Source: Okapia johnstoni (Eukaryota; Chordata; Mammalia; Artiodactyla; Giraffidae). Taken from it: DNA of 64,000 bases. The notes under the pieces are model-generated. The model was not told the origin of the DNA, made no database searches, and saw only the letters and a program-made list of their open reading frames with translations. The DNA is taken from contig CM044320.1 of the NCBI GenBank assembly GCA_024291935.2, positions 29,356,001 to 29,420,000 of the forward strand. Direction: 5' to 3'. The translations under genes were made by a program, and so were the position numbers. Each line of letters starts with the position of its first letter. The first letter of the stretch is position 1. Of this stretch, positions 20,946 through 33,404 are shown in pieces.

Positions 20946-23214
20946 ATCTTTATGTCTACCTTCTCCTGAATCCAGAAGCCTAAGATAATACTTTTCTGCA
21001 CCTTCTGGGATTTCCCACTGCAGTCTTTCCATCACATCTGCCCACCTTGAATTTCTCAGAGCCTTATTTCTGGAACTTTCCAATCTCAATTTTCCATCCC
21101 CTGCGTATCAACTTTCTGTTCCTCAAGCCCTCTTTGATTTGGACAGTTCTGCTGTCAACCAAGTTTTAGGCAGCATAAGGTATAAGGATGGATTTTTCTG
21201 GGTTTCTTCTGGCTTTAAAGGAACCATCTTGAATGTACCCTAGTTCTTTTGTGCCATAAATACCAGCCAAGGGGTTCAGAAGTAGGATTTCTTCCTGCTT
21301 TGGAAACACACACACACACATGCACGCTTTACCTTCTCATTCATAGAATGCCATACAGTAAACCCTTCCTTTCCAGTACAGTACCTGAATGAATTAAGAT
21401 GGACCCTCAGAGAAGCCAAATCAGAAGTGAATTTTCTGTGTTCTTCGAACATCTTCCTAGGGCTGGTATCTATGGTTGTGCAAAGTGTGCATTTCACACC
21501 TCTAGGATCACCATTTACATTTGTAATATCATATATTTGTGTATCAGTCAACAGCAATTTAAAAGCATATAAATGTCTTAAGGGAGTTGCAGCTTTCTTC
21601 AACTCTCACAAAAACATCTTTTAGGCCAGCACTGCCTGCTTATTTCCAGAGTGAAGAATCATGGCAATACAGGAAGGTCTTCAGGCTTGCTTTTCATGCC
21701 TCCTCTCAAAAATTGGACAATTTTGTGGGTATTAGTACTTTTAAAAAATATATTGTGCAGTAGAGCTTTTGGAAGTAAAATATTTTTGAATCAAGTGCAC
21801 CAAGATAACCAGATTAGTGCACCCATATATTATGGAGGCCTGGAGTCATCAGTGTGTATATGGGTCTGATTCTACCTAGAAGGCAGACAAAAGGATCTAC
21901 ATTTGGGCAACTCTTCAGGTATCCTGATTCTTATACAGGAAAAAGACTATACATGGTAAATTAAAAAGCAAGGTTGTTCACCAGATACCTATTATTGTAA
22001 TAACTGTTACGGCTTCTTATTTTGTGTGTGTGACTCCAATTACTATTGATGTTAAAGGTTTAACTTTGGATGAGACCACTGAAGATGAGAGAATCCTATT
22101 CTAACTTTTTCCACTTTATTCACTGAAATAAAATCAGTGTTGCAAGCCAAAGCTTTATGTGAGGGATAACTTCCTTACATTCCATGTTAAAGAGATTAAA
22201 CAAAATGATCAGAACGCTTTAGACAGTTTTTTTTTTTCCTTCCTTTGAGGTCAACACTAGGTTTGCCCAGTGGTCAACTTTGTAAGTTATTTCACTTCTA
22301 TTTTAATGGGCACATAAAGATCATTACATTAAAATTAATGCCCATCAGGGTTTCCAAGTATTCTACCCCCAGTTGAGATTTTAGGAAAGCTGTGCCATTC
22401 AGAGGTTGAGAAGAAACCCAAAGAAATCATTATACCAGGTTAGAGTTAAGAGATTTTCACACAGGAAAAGTAATTGAAAAGTATATATTTTGCATAATGA
22501 AATAGATGACAAACTGGGCAAGCTGGCCTATTAATGAGCCTCCTGTAAAGCCAAGAAGCCACTGAAGCAGGGAGTGAAGGCGTGAAGAGAAATCTCTGAT
22601 CTTGACTTTTAACAACCAATTTTAATCACACCATTTGAGGTGCTGAGTTCTTAGGGCCCTATGATGGTGAGGGCAATTTGAAAGAAGTATAAAAGAAGAC
22701 ATTTTAGATGAATTGAATTGCAAAATAACATCATCATTTTGGAGTTAGGATTGGGAAAACTTGGTTTTATTTTGGATTCCACAGAATTCCATATTTTCAC
22801 AGCCATGTTTAAGGCCATGGTCATATTCTCTATTAGACTTTCCTTACCAGTAGTTTTAAGAGTTTGGGTCACAGAACCTTAGGTTTCTGAATGGTATTTT
22901 CATTAAAAGCCTGAAGAAAGTAGTTGTTTCTGGAAAGGTCCATCCAGTATGAGCTGAAGTAAAAAGATATCAATTATTAAGGGTATGCAAGAGTCTACTG
23001 CATATACAGACAATTAACAAATATTATACTAGTAATAGGTCATCAGTAATACTGCTTTGAGTTTGTCCTCCTGCAGTACAAATATTTATGTAAATAGATT
23101 CCTTAGATCTTTAAGGACTGCAAAACCTGTATTTTTTTTTTTTCCTTTTTCAAGGGGTTAGGAGTGTATCCAAACCTAAGAGTTCAGAGACTCATCATGT
23201 AGAAATACAAGACA
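20946..23214. other. Unassigned DNA with short CA run
   Basis: About 2.3 kb without a recognised repeat or exon apart from a (CA)n run at 21306-21320. A 108-codon minus-strand frame (21276-21602) overlaps that run and is not convincing. Confidence 0.45.
21306..21320. repeat. Short (CA)n microsatellite
   Basis: A run of about seven CA units. Confidence 0.8.
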
Positions 23215-23408
23215 TGGGCTTCCTTTATGGCTCAGCTGGTAAAGAATCCGCCTGCAATGTGGGAGATGTGGGTTCGATCCCTGGGTTGAGAAGATCCCCT
23301 GGAGAAGGGAAAGGCTACCCACCCAGTATTCTGGCCTGAAAAATTCCATGGACTGTATAGTCCATGGAGTCACAGAGTCAGACATAACTGAGCAACTTTC
23401 ACTTCAAT
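23215..23408 (+). mobile_element. Bov-tA SINE, well preserved
   Basis: This is a complete sense Bov-tA from 'gggcttcctttatggctcag' to 'gagcaactttcacttcaatt'. It is one of the least diverged copies in the window. I see no convincing target-site duplication. Confidence 0.9.
23228..23281 (+). promoter_or_regulatory. Internal RNA polymerase III promoter (A and B boxes) of the SINE
   Basis: An A-box-like 'tggctcagctgg' at 23228-23239 and a B-box-like 'ggttcgatcc' at 23271-23280 sit at tRNA-like spacing in the SINE head. This is the type 2 pol III promoter expected for tRNA-derived SINEs. Activity is inferred, not shown. Confidence 0.55.
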
Positions 23409-23477
23409 TGATACAGTAGGCAAGGATATGCATTTCAATTTCCTCCTCTGCAAAACTAAGAATTTATAGTATATTGA

Positions 23478-23640
23478 TGGTTCTTAATCTTGGTGATGAC
23501 CTTTGGAATCACAGGAGGAGCTTTAAAAATGAATCACTCCACCCTCAAAGACGTTTTAATTGGCCTGGAGTGGGGCCCAGTGCTTGTGTTTCAAATTCCC
23601 TTGGTGATCCTAATGAGTAAGGCGTTATGAACCCCTGATT
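23478..23640 (+). mobile_element. MER5A-like hAT-Charlie MITE, old
   Basis: The element opens with 'gatggttcttaatcttggtg' and 'tggaatcacaggaggagctt', has a central 'cctggagtggggcccagtgc' block and closes with 'ccttggtgatcctaatga'. This is the layout of MER5A, a short non-autonomous hAT element with inverted ends. Confidence 0.65.
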
Positions 23641-23904
23641 TTAACTCAAACTATCTCAGTTTCATGGATGAATAGAGACCACACAGGAGAGGGGACAGAG
23701 CCAGGACTGAAAAAGGACAATATTCCTTAACCAAATTGAAGTTTCTACCAGCCATAAATCTCACGTTCTTGAACGTCCATTGTATATATATTAATGAGTG
23801 TGTCTAACTCCCATTCAAGTGAAAACGAGACATAAGATCTTCAGTTGACAACTTTATAGCACTTGGACTTGCTTTCTTTCCAAAGGATGCAAAATCGCAT
23901 TTGA

Positions 23905-24035
23905 TAGAAGGATAGAATCCTTGAGGGCAGGGATTTTTGTTATATTCACTGTTGTGTGCCTAGCACTTAATACAGTGCCTGGCATGTAGTGGCTACTCAA
24001 AAAATATTTGTTGAATCAATAAATGAATGAATGTA
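23905..24035 (+). mobile_element. L2 LINE 3' end
   Basis: The sense L2 terminus is clear: 'ccttgagggcaggga', 'gtgtgcctagcacttaatac', 'agtgcctggcatgtagtgg' and the terminal 'ttgttgaatcaataaatgaa' repeat. Confidence 0.75.
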
Positions 24036-24239
24036 TTTGTAGTTGACTGACAATATTATAGTTTTGGATGAGTAATCTGAAGTTAAAATACTAGCTTAGT
24101 GATGTGGTAAATTGTGATACAATTGACAAGTTACAAAAATCAACTAGTTTTCCTCTCCATATGACATAAAAATTAGACTTTTTGTAACTACACTCTAACT
24201 TTGACTGAAACTGATTCTATTTTGGGGGAAAAGTCTCCT

Positions 24240-24480
24240 TTTCTAACTTCTTCGTGCTATCTTTCTTGTCTTTCTGCTTTCCTTCTCCATTTCTCTTTCT
24301 TCTTCTTCCTCTTTCTTTTTCTTCTATCTTCTTTTTGTCAGTGTCCAAAACCAACCTAGTTATTTTCTGTTTTTCCAAACCTGTTCTTTCTTTTCAGTTT
24401 CCCTGGGTAATAGCCACATTCATGCTGCAATCTCTACCTCACTCCAAACTTCACTTTCTCCTGTCCACAGCCAACTAATT
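24240..24480. other. Pyrimidine-rich tract
   Basis: The plus strand is dominated by T and C between about 24236 and 24340, followed by unassigned sequence up to a SINE. The 74-codon frame here is a product of this bias. Confidence 0.6.
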
Positions 24481-24748
24481 GCTGCTGCTAAGTCACTTCA
24501 GTCATGTCCGACTCTGTGTGACCCTAGAGACGGCAGCCCACCAGGCTCCCCCGTCCCTGGGATTCTCCAGGCAAGAACACTGGAGTGGGTTACCATTTCC
24601 TTCAATGCATGAAAGGGAAAAGTGAAAGTGAAGCCGCTCAGTCGTGTCCGACCGTTAGCGAACCCATGGACTGCAGCCTACCAGGCTCCTCTGTCCATAG
24701 GATTTTCCAGGCAAGAGTACTGGAGTGGGGTGCCATTTCCTTCTCCTA
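24480..24748 (-). mobile_element. Bov-A2 SINE (dimeric Bov-A)
   Basis: Two antisense Bov-A units are joined by 'gcatgaaagggaaaagtgaa'. The left end has the short 'gctgctgct' run typical of this dimer. The target-site duplication is not obvious. Confidence 0.9.
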
Positions 24749-24849
24749 GGATTTCTTAATTTCACCAGTGCATAACATATTATCTAACCTCACTGCTAAT
24801 CTCTTCTTCTAGCTCTTCTCTCTAAAGATTCTCTAGTCTTCCAAGCTCT

Positions 24850-25400
24850 TGCCTCTTCAGTCCAGTTCTATGCTGAAGCTGTCTTCTGAAAACATTGATT
24901 TGTTTATGTCACTCTTCTACAAAATCTTGCATTTCCTCCACCCCTTAGAAAATTCCTAGCTCCTTAGTACGACACCCAGCACCCTTTCTTGTTACTCTAG
25001 TGACCTCTCATCTACCATGGTATCTGTTCATTCAGGCTGTGTTCTCATCCTTCCACACAACTTGCTGCTACTAATGTTCTAAGTCTTTGTGGAAGTCACT
25101 GTTTTCACTGTGGAAGTTTCTCTGCCTTTTAAAGTTCTATGCGTTATCAAAGGCCCTGCTCACAATCTGCCTCTTCTGTGAAAACTTTCTCAAACTTTCT
25201 TTTCTAATTCAGCTTTTGGCATCTACTCTCTTAAGCCTTGTTTATTCTGTCTTGTCTAACATATAGCAGTTTATGTGCCTGTGTCCATCACTGGACTGTG
25301 TGGTCCTTGAAGACAAGGATGTAACATGGCATTGTTACTGAATCTCTAGTCTCTAGAACATATTAGCTGCCTCAAAAAAATGTTTGTTGAGTAAATTAGT
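24850..25400 (+). mobile_element. L2 LINE 3' region, about 550 bp
   Basis: This is a long sense L2 segment with blocks in family order: 'ctccttagtacgacacccag', 'tttctctgccttttaaagtt', 'aaggccctgctcacaatctg', 'tggactgtgtggtccttgaa' and 'tgtttgttgagtaaatt'. It is old and contains no ORF. Confidence 0.72.
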
Positions 25401-25796
25401 AGTTGTAATATGATGGGGTATAATCATTTTACTAAAATTATAAGGGAGGTTTTTACTTGTTTATTTGTTTTGATCAAGGGTCCAAAAATGATCTAGGTGG
25501 GTTGTTATCCCAAGCAGTAAATGACTCACTCAATGTGATGGGTCACTATCCAGGAGATATGTACCTGCTGTGATACCCTGTAATTGATGTTTTAAGTCTT
25601 TAAATTTGTATATAACAAAATTACTCTTCTAAGCACTAGTGGAAAAAATGAAATCATAGGCAAGAATCACAATGATGCCCGTTTATATGGAGAACCACAT
25701 AAACAGAGGAACAAGGAAGACAGGCATGATTCTTTGTATTGAGAACATCTACAGTTCATGTTCCCTTTTTATTTTATTTTTTAGATGGTAGGCTAT

Positions 25797-26050
25797 AGTT
25801 TATTCATTAATTCATTCACTTAAACACTTCTTGTTTGGTTCATACATGCTGCATGCCAAATACTATGACCAAATAGTGTGCAAATACTATGCAAGAATTT
25901 TGAAGATGAATAAGACCTTGAACTCAAAGAGTTCATATCCAAAGGCAAAGGCACATAAACAGAGAATATGTATTAAATGCTCCTGTAGAGATGTGCAAGG
26001 GATATTTCAGGAATACCAAAGACGAGAACCCATAACAAGTTCATGACTAC
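25797..26050 (-). mobile_element. L2 LINE 3' end
   Basis: This is an antisense L2 terminus starting 'ttcattaattcattcactta' and continuing through 'gatgaataagaccttgaact'. It faces the sense L2 at 24850-25400, so the two cannot be one insertion. Confidence 0.6.
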
Positions 26051-27667
26051 ATCCTAGAGGATGTAGCACCTAACTTTTCAATAAAACTTCTTGGAATCTA
26101 TATACTGTTAAATCAGTAACAACAACAAAAAAAGAATCCTGCCACCTAAAATCTTTGTGTTCCCTTTTTAAACGGAAAGATTAAATCTACATTTATAATC
26201 ACATCTTATTGAGTGCACCTTAAAATACTCAGAGGTGTTGTGTTTTCTATTATAGCTTTGGGAGATTGTGCTTTGACCAGAGTCATGTAGTTACACTTTT
26301 AGGTGGATATACTCCAAAGTCCACATCAAGTTATACCAAATCTTTGAATATGTTTGTTTCCTTTGTATTTAACAAAAGATGCTTCATTGTTAGAGTATAT
26401 GTACTTTAAAGGTATTTTTCTTCTTCATAGTAGTGGGCTCATAGAAAAAAATAAAAACATGTATCTATTTAAAATAAAATGTGGTGATTAATATTGTGCT
26501 GATTCCTCCACACTCTTCTACTGGTGTTCTCATCTGATCAACAGTCTACATTTTGAGTCAGCTGGATTGGCACTGCTTTTAAGACATTGTAGGTGATGAA
26601 GCTGATTGACCTATACAGAGTTTAAGCTCATGTTTTTTTTTTTTTTTTTGAAAGCACCTTATTTAAATGAATCCAATTATATTTACTCTGTATTGGTTTT
26701 TTGTGGAGCAAAGAGATAGTAAGAGAGAGCTCTAATAGATATTAAAGAAGAACATTCTGCTTTTTCTGTTTGATTCATGTCAAGCTCTTTGTATGATTAA
26801 TTAGTTAAAGGCAGATACTTTAAAGTCTCTTATAAATTTTATCCTGTCATTATACAAGTAAATTTATTACCCATCTTCATGAATCTGTACTTTGAAACAG
26901 ATTCTGTTTGGTTTGACATTTTCTAAGTTTAATGTCATCAAATTACTATTAACTCCAGACAAAGGGCACTAATTTTCCATTGTGCGAGCATAGAAAAACT
27001 TTGTGAATAGATTTGTTTTTTTTTTAACCCTAAAAGACAGCAAATATTTTCCCTGACATATACTACTTGAGGCAATTTTGTTGCCAACTAGGCACTTCTT
27101 TTAGGGCACTCATCTTGGCCAGCGTTTATACAAGCAAACATGAATTTGTAGAACATGTAGGAATGTGAGCAAATATGGAGATGTTGAAAGTAGAAGTGGG
27201 ACTTCTGCCTGTCACAATATTCAGATTTAGTCTTCATTGAATTATTACTTAATGAATCTTTGTTTCATGCCCAGAAGGTTCTTAGATAAAGTTCCATAGC
27301 CTGAGCTGACTACAGAGGGAGAACAGAGAAGGCAGAATTCAATCTCTTGTGGTTTCACAAAAAGAAGTAAAAACATTTATCAATTAGTAGTAAGATATGG
27401 AAATAAATAAGCAGTAGGAATTATTTCTTTATGAGGGAGGAATGTGACTCCTCTGCTAGCAGGGAAAGGTCCAGTTCACTAAATGAGCAACTTTGGTTCA
27501 ATTTGAACCCAGAAAGGTAGAGTCAGCTTAAGGATTGGGTTGCCCAAGCAGCTGGCAGGGGTGGCCAACATTTAAGAGGCAGTAAAATCAGTGCACTAAA
27601 TCAAACGCAGAACACCCTTCAATTTGTGTTCCCACATGCACAACTTAATTGGAAATATAAATAAATT
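26050..27667. other. Repeat-poor AT-rich DNA with a T17 run
   Basis: A homopolymer of 17 T lies at 26633-26649. The rest is unique-looking AT-rich sequence in which I recognise no repeat or exon. Confidence 0.45.
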
Positions 27668-28172
27668 AGTAACTATAAGAGGGAAGAACAAATCTAATTC
27701 ATTATTGGACCTGTATCTTTTCCTTTAACACTTGTTCCCTGTTGCCTAGCCTTAGTGATGCTGCCTCTGCACCTTTTGTAAGAGAATGTTGTTTAGAAAT
27801 TAAAATATACAGGAAAATCTTTTCTCAGGGCTCTGATCTTTAAGAGTCCATTCATATAGTGATTAAAATTTGCAGAACCGAGAATAACATTTGTCTTGTT
27901 GGAGGTTTACAAGACATTGTGACCTGACCTATGTGGACAGCTGCAAGAACAAAGGATTTTGAAATCAAGAAGTTTGCAACAACTAACCACACTCATTCCT
28001 CACCTTGCCTTTAAAATTGCTGAAACTCTTCAGGGAGTTCAGGGTTTTGGGGGGTAGGAGTCACCCTTCTCCTTGCATGGCCCTGCAATACACTTTTCTC
28101 TGCTGAAAACTTGATGTTGTGGTTTGTTTGCCCTCACTGTGCATCAAACACAAGAACTTGTACTTGGTAACA
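27668..28172 (+). mobile_element. Ruminant ERV LTR, copy 1
   Basis: This is a solo LTR of the family seen four times in the window. Shared blocks include 'agggaagaacaaatctaatt', 'ccttttgtaagagaatgttg', 'agaacaaaggattttg', 'aaactcttcagggagttcag' and an end in 'ggtaaca'. No internal viral sequence is attached. The family is consistent with a bovine BTLTR1-type class II ERV, a name I could not check. Confidence 0.72.
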
Positions 28173-30160
28173 GTACTGTTTCTGTCACATACTCAAGTAA
28201 GAATTAACTGTGTACTTTTTGCTAGCTTTGACCTAACTTTGTTGCATATCTTTTGCAAGAGACACGTGCAAGTTGTGAAGTTGCATAGACCTTACCACTA
28301 ACTCTGAGCCCCCAAGAGTCCATCATCTGAAGTCAGTGGAAAACCTGAACTAGGTTCAGGTCATGTATGCTTTTCCATGGGAATGACCTATTTATCATGT
28401 CCCTTCTAAGTGCTGGAATATGTCTCCCAAGTATGTAAATACATGGCTATTTAAGTTTCCTAATAAAAGTATGTTTTCCCCCGTCCCATCAAATAAATGA
28501 TGAACAAATATTTAGAAACACCATTTTGTGGAGGCTAGAGTATCTTGTGGGGGGAAGGGAAGAGGTACCCATATATTAGCATCAGCCTCCAGCCCTGGGT
28601 GTGAAGGGGTAAACAGGCTCCTCAATCAGTGGAAAGCGGGTGAAAAAAAAAAGAGTTTGTGCAGAGTTAATGGATCCCCTAAGTGCCACCAACTGAGGGA
28701 GCCTGGAGTCCATAGATGATCTCGCCTGCACTCTGGTGCTTGGCAAAATGTTAACATGGTGTACTAAATCATATAGTCACCTCTGAGCTTGTTCAACAAA
28801 CACACTTAAAAAGGGTCACCAGATCTTTTCAGGGACCTGTAATTTGTTGGAGCCAGAAAGAGCTGAATTTGAAAAGTACAGCTTCCCTGCTGTAGAGATC
28901 AAATCCATTGTCCGAGCTGTGTTTTGTTAACTTTGTACATAGGATCTTCTTTAGCAACTCGGGAGACACAGCTGCTCTTTACATCTAGAAGTGAAAGAAG
29001 CCAGTCTGAATGGAATATGTGGACTCTGCTGAAAATGAAACATTTGCTTTACTGAAGGACTTGGGGGCTCAACCCTGCATGTGAAACTTCCGCCAGAGCT
29101 CAAAGTGGAGGGGAAAAAAAGGGAGAAAGCTATATAATTTGTTTGAAGTTGTCCAGCACACAAAAACTGGCCAACAGATGGGAGAAAGAAGGAAAAAATT
29201 ATGTTTTAATTTCTCACTCTAGATGATTAGTTGACTCAGACAAAAGAATATGATAAAGGGATTGTCAATGCTTTCTGCACCTCCCATGTTTTCGTAACTG
29301 TTCGGATAATATAGTTGCTTCTGTGTTACCCATCCAGGAAAGATTAGAAAATCTGAATGTTTGATCTGCATGTGCTTCTTTTTTGTCCATGGGGAATCTA
29401 CTGTTCTAATAGATTTAGAACCTGTATTTGATAATTCCAAATCCTTTGGGGAAGCATAAACAAAAGGGCAGAATCACAAAGCATCGCCTAAGGAAAGGAT
29501 TTTCTTTGTGTTACATGTAGTGCCTCTTAATTCCATCCACACACAAGTTGAGCCTGTGAATTCTCTCTGAATGCATCTGCTTGGCAGTAAGAGCAAAAAT
29601 ACGAAAGACCTGAAAACAAGGGAGTAATTTCGTAAAAAATAATCGGCCAAATGAATCTAATGAATTGACTGATTTTTTTTTCCTTCTTTGCCTTCCCAAT
29701 TTTCACTTTATTCTGACTTTGATGAAATGTTTCACCCAGTCCCGAACAAATGTTAAGTACCGGCTATTCTATTCTTAAAGTCCAGTTGGAGATATATTTC
29801 TGTATCTGATTGCCGATATGTTAGAATCAAACATATAGGTAAATCATCATGAAGTTCCAGAAAATAAACATAAGACTGCTTCTCTGATAAGTTATTTCCC
29901 GGACATTATTTAAAAATCCAGTCTGCAAACAGAGGTAATTTTAGTAAGGACATCATAGGAATAACTGAAAAACTTCAGAGCTTCAAGAGGGTTTCTTTAT
30001 CTGGAAGTGAGCTGAAACCAGTATTTAGAAATATTTAGAAATAATCCCTATTTTACAAAAAACTTGAATACTCCCTTGAACCATTATATAAGTTATCATC
30101 CTCCCCACTGCTGTTAATGTCAAGTCTTTACTTTCATTCTTCCCCTGGCACCACTTTTTA
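28173..30160. other. Repeat-poor DNA
   Basis: Two kilobases hold no recognised repeat. Short frames are present but no splice-bounded coding segment is convincing. The region may hold conserved non-coding sequence, which cannot be tested here. Confidence 0.4.
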
Positions 30161-30164
30161 AGTT

Positions 30165-30290
30165 ATTTGTTTTTAAATTTTTCTTTTATATTGGTTGGTT
30201 AACAATGTATAGTATAGAGCGTAGTCGTAGAGTATAGTTGGCTAACAATGTTGTGTTAGTTTCAGGTGTAAAGCAATGTGACACCACTTA
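30165..30290 (-). mobile_element. L1 3' end fragment
   Basis: The plus strand reads 'taacaatgttgtgttagttt' followed by 'caggtgtaaagcaatgtgac'. This is the reverse of the L1 3' terminal region. The T-rich start is equivalent to the A-tail. Confidence 0.6.
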
Positions 30291-30303
30291 AAATGTCTTT
30301 TGT

Positions 30304-30309
30304 TTTATT
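30304..30309 (-). promoter_or_regulatory. Possible polyA signal AATAAA (minus strand)
   Basis: The hexamer lies about 275 bases beyond the stop codon of the candidate exon at 30584-30889, a reasonable 3' UTR length. A lone AATAAA is common by chance in AT-rich DNA. Confidence 0.25.
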
Positions 30310-30583
30310 TCAGGAGAAAATATTTCTTTTGCTTCATTCGTTATTTACAACGAAGTCGGGGATACACTATAATATGTAGGACACAGAACAATTTTTTTGT
30401 TGGGGGAGGAGTGCTTTCAGGTTTTCCTCCAATTAAGTGAAAAGCTACCAGCCCCGCTCACTGCAAAGATGAAATCTCATCACTTAGCACATTAGAAGAG
30501 CAAAAATAAGCTTCCCCATATTTCACAAACCGACTCACACTCTTCATATTTTATCCTCAATAATGTATGCATTTTCCAGCTGG

Positions 30584-30889
30584 CTAAGACTGCAATCTTT
30601 CTGCATTTTGGACATTTGTCACTCTATTCAGCCAGGCAGGAGAAGCCCCTGTGTAGAGAGCTTCTTGCACTGCAGGCGTAGCATCTGTGAAGGAGTCACT
30701 GACATCTGATGATTCAAATTGCAGAAAAGATCCAGGACGAATTATGAACGACTGGGTAGTGCCCAAAGATTTTGAGCTGGAATGACTTTGCCCTTGGAGC
30801 CTTGCAGATTTGGGTGAACTCTTGAGGCCACGAGCTTTCGTGGACACAGCCCTCCGTAGGACACTGCCCCATAGGTTCTGCTCTCCGTG
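30584..30889 (-). CDS. Candidate terminal coding exon, unrecognised, uncertain
   Basis: I do not recognise this product. On the minus strand a frame of 101 codons runs from just after an in-frame TGA (30890-30892) to a TAG at 30584-30586. It is serine-rich near its start ('SSPKSARLQGQSHSSSKSLG') and ends '...YTGASPAWLNRVTNVQNAE' plus 'RLQS'. It contains no ATG; its first possible alternative start is a GTG. Upstream at 30943-30960 is a good polypyrimidine tract ending in 'catttcag', but the frame downstream of that acceptor meets the TGA. A usable acceptor would have to lie below 30889, where only weak AG sites with poor pyrimidine context exist. It sits in the most repeat-free part of the window, which favours a real exon. 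Frames of 100 codons do arise by chance elsewhere in this window, which argues against it. Confidence 0.22.
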   Translation of the reverse strand, partial: HGEQNLWGSVLRRAVSTKARGLKSSPKSARLQGQSHSSSKSLGTTQSFIIRPGSFLQFESSDVSDSFTDATPAVQEALYTGASPAWLNRVTNVQNAERLQS

Positions 30890-30944
30890 TCAGTTATCAT
30901 TCAGGCCAGCAGAATGCCAATTTAGCTTTCCTGAGCCTGAAATG

Positions 30945-32690
30945 AAAGGGAAGTGGTTCAAGTTTTAGCTTACAAACCCTCAAGGCAATTGGAGCTTTCT
31001 TTGAAATGTAAAACAGTCTTCTATCAAGCGCTGCTTAAGGTATCATCCAGCTATCAAAGTCAGAGATGATTTGATAGAACCTTACAAATCCCCATAATCT
31101 ATGGTAAATAGTAGTAGCTAAGGCTTTGGCTCTGTGTTTGCATGTAGGGCAGAAGCAGGAGGATCATTTATCCAACTTTAGGGTAATGAAGTGTTAACAA
31201 AAACCACATGAAGCTATTATTACAACCACAGGCCACAGACTGCTAAGAGGGCAAACTCTCTGGGGAGGTACCTATTTTCAAGGAATCTTTTGCATCTCAG
31301 CTTACCTGAAGGCATTTGCTCAACACAAGGTGATGTAGCTGAAAGACTATGATTCATTAGCCCTAATGAACAATGCTGAGCCTATTGTCTCTAAAATATA
31401 ACCCACTGACATTGATATATATGTACTTTAACTCATTCGTCCCAACTTTATTAGGTACATATGTCTGCAGCAGACACAAATGAAACATTCTACAACTAGG
31501 CTCCAAGCCAAAAACTAATTTATTCTTTAATGTGCTAGTGATTACTTGGTGGTTCCTTGAGCAGAGATGACAGGTCTGAGCTAATGGAGTTGTACTGTAA
31601 GTTAATATAAATCATGACAGAGCAATTAATTACAGAAACCACTGCAAATCCCTTTGTTAGTTTTCCCCATCACCAGAAGGATTTAATAATATTCATTTTG
31701 CTAAGTTCCAGTGACATTTACAAGTCTTAAACCATTTTTAATCAAATCAATATCACTGGCTGCTAAATTTAGTTGTGCTTTGCTTGCAAGTTCTGGACTA
31801 CATCGATACTAATGTTTCCTACCTTCTGTTCAAATGAATCACATTGAATACCCATACTTCCTCTTCATTTGTTTACATTGAGTAATTGGGATCTGAAAAA
31901 AGTGAAAACCTCAAACCCTGACTATCAGCAGGAATGAATTAGCAGATAGAGGAGGAAATCTATAAATCAGTGATTACACAGGCATCATTATATCTAATGT
32001 CCTTCATCAAAAAAGCACTTCATGATCATGAAACCAGATTCACATTTGTGCAGACTTTTTCAAATGTGCCCTGTTAAAATGAGATTGAGGCACTGGAGCG
32101 ATATGCTTTGGTAACAAAAGAGCCTAACACAGTTCAGACACCATCTCCACTTAATCTCTCTGTATCCTTTGTTTTTTCAACACATAGAGTCAAAAACTCT
32201 TTTTAAAATTAAATGAGTGGAAATTAGTTAGTTTGTATGGCTGTACAAAGGCTAGATCACCTCTATAAAGAATAATAAAAAATTCTTAATCAGGAATTGA
32301 TTGCATTATAGATTTTTGGAACAAAATAACCTGCTGTTCCTGGATGACAATGTTGTTAGATCAATATCAAAACCCTTTTTGTTTCCTTTTTTTCCCCCCT
32401 ACAAAAGCTCTATCTCTGGAAAAGAGTACAGCTCCCATAGCAATGCGCCTTGTATACATTCAGTAGATTTTCTGTATGTGTTCTACCTTTTTTGCATAAT
32501 TGCAGATTTTTATTGATATTGTATTGACCTGCTTTCGACATGATCTGTGGTGTCCATGAATCTGAGTCTTAAAATGTTAGGGAAGCTTTCTCTCCAGAAA
32601 AGTCACCGTGGACGTGCTTATATATTTGTCATGCTCCAGAGGTACTCGGCACTCTGTGCTTTCTGCTGTGATCATTTCTTCTCCTCTTTG
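30945..32690. other. Repeat-poor DNA, possibly conserved non-coding
   Basis: About 1.7 kb without a recognised repeat. It contains many ATTA/TAAT cores, for example near 31500-31530 and 31590-31640. No coding segment is supported. Conservation cannot be measured from one sequence. Confidence 0.35.
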
Positions 32691-32820
32691 CTTCCTTACC
32701 AGATGATACATTCCGGTAGGATAGAGACTTCGTTTTATCCATTCTTCCTCTACACTTTTGATACCTAGCAAGGCTCTTTTCACATGATATTGCTCAATAA
32801 ATGTTCAGTAGCCGGATGAA
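32690..32820 (+). mobile_element. L2/MIR3-type 3' end fragment
   Basis: The sense terminus pattern is 'ttccggtaggatagagactt', 'tacctagcaaggctcttt' and 'ttgctcaataaatgttcagt'. Confidence 0.5.
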
Positions 32821-33310
32821 CATATGCTACCCAGATGGGAGAGTGAGGAGGGTGTAAAACTCAAATTAGTTCATCAAATAACTTGCAAGAGCTGTAGAAG
32901 AATAGGTTGGCTGCAGGAAAATGGTAACCTGGGAGGAATGTTTGGGGGCTGAAGTTGGGAGGGAAAATCGACTCGATGAAGACTAGAAAGGAGACCAGCA
33001 CTGGGGTAACTCCACTGTTAGGGCTGAAAAGCTAATAGTAGCTTTATACTTTTGTAGAAGCTCAGCCCTGGCTCATGCTTTTGTTTCTGACCCTCTTGGA
33101 TTGGGTGGATCCTGATAGGGTCTTTCCCTTGCCCAATGCCTCTTTTGCCAGTTTTTAATGAGACCACGTCGGCCAAGCAGAGCAGAAACTTTATTTGTTG
33201 ATCAAGGAATGGAGAACGAAGAGCTTGTGCTCAAAAGACCTGTTTTCCCTGAAGAGAGGAAAATGGGGGATTGTAAAGAATAAGAGGCAGGTGCAGCATC
33301 AAAAACTGGG
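32821..33310. other. Unassigned DNA
   Basis: No repeat or exon was recognised. Confidence 0.45.
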
Positions 33311-33404
33311 ATGAGACTTTCCTGGTATTGCTGTGGTTAAGAATCTGCCTTGCAATGCAGGGGATGCAAGTTTGATCCCTGATTGGGGAACTAAGATCCC
33401 ACAT
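33311..33404 (+). mobile_element. CHR-type SINE, 5' part (split by BovB)
   Basis: The sense CHR head runs from 'gactttcctggtattgctgt' to 'gggaactaagatcccacat'. The rest of the SINE continues after the BovB, at 33724. Confidence 0.85.
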
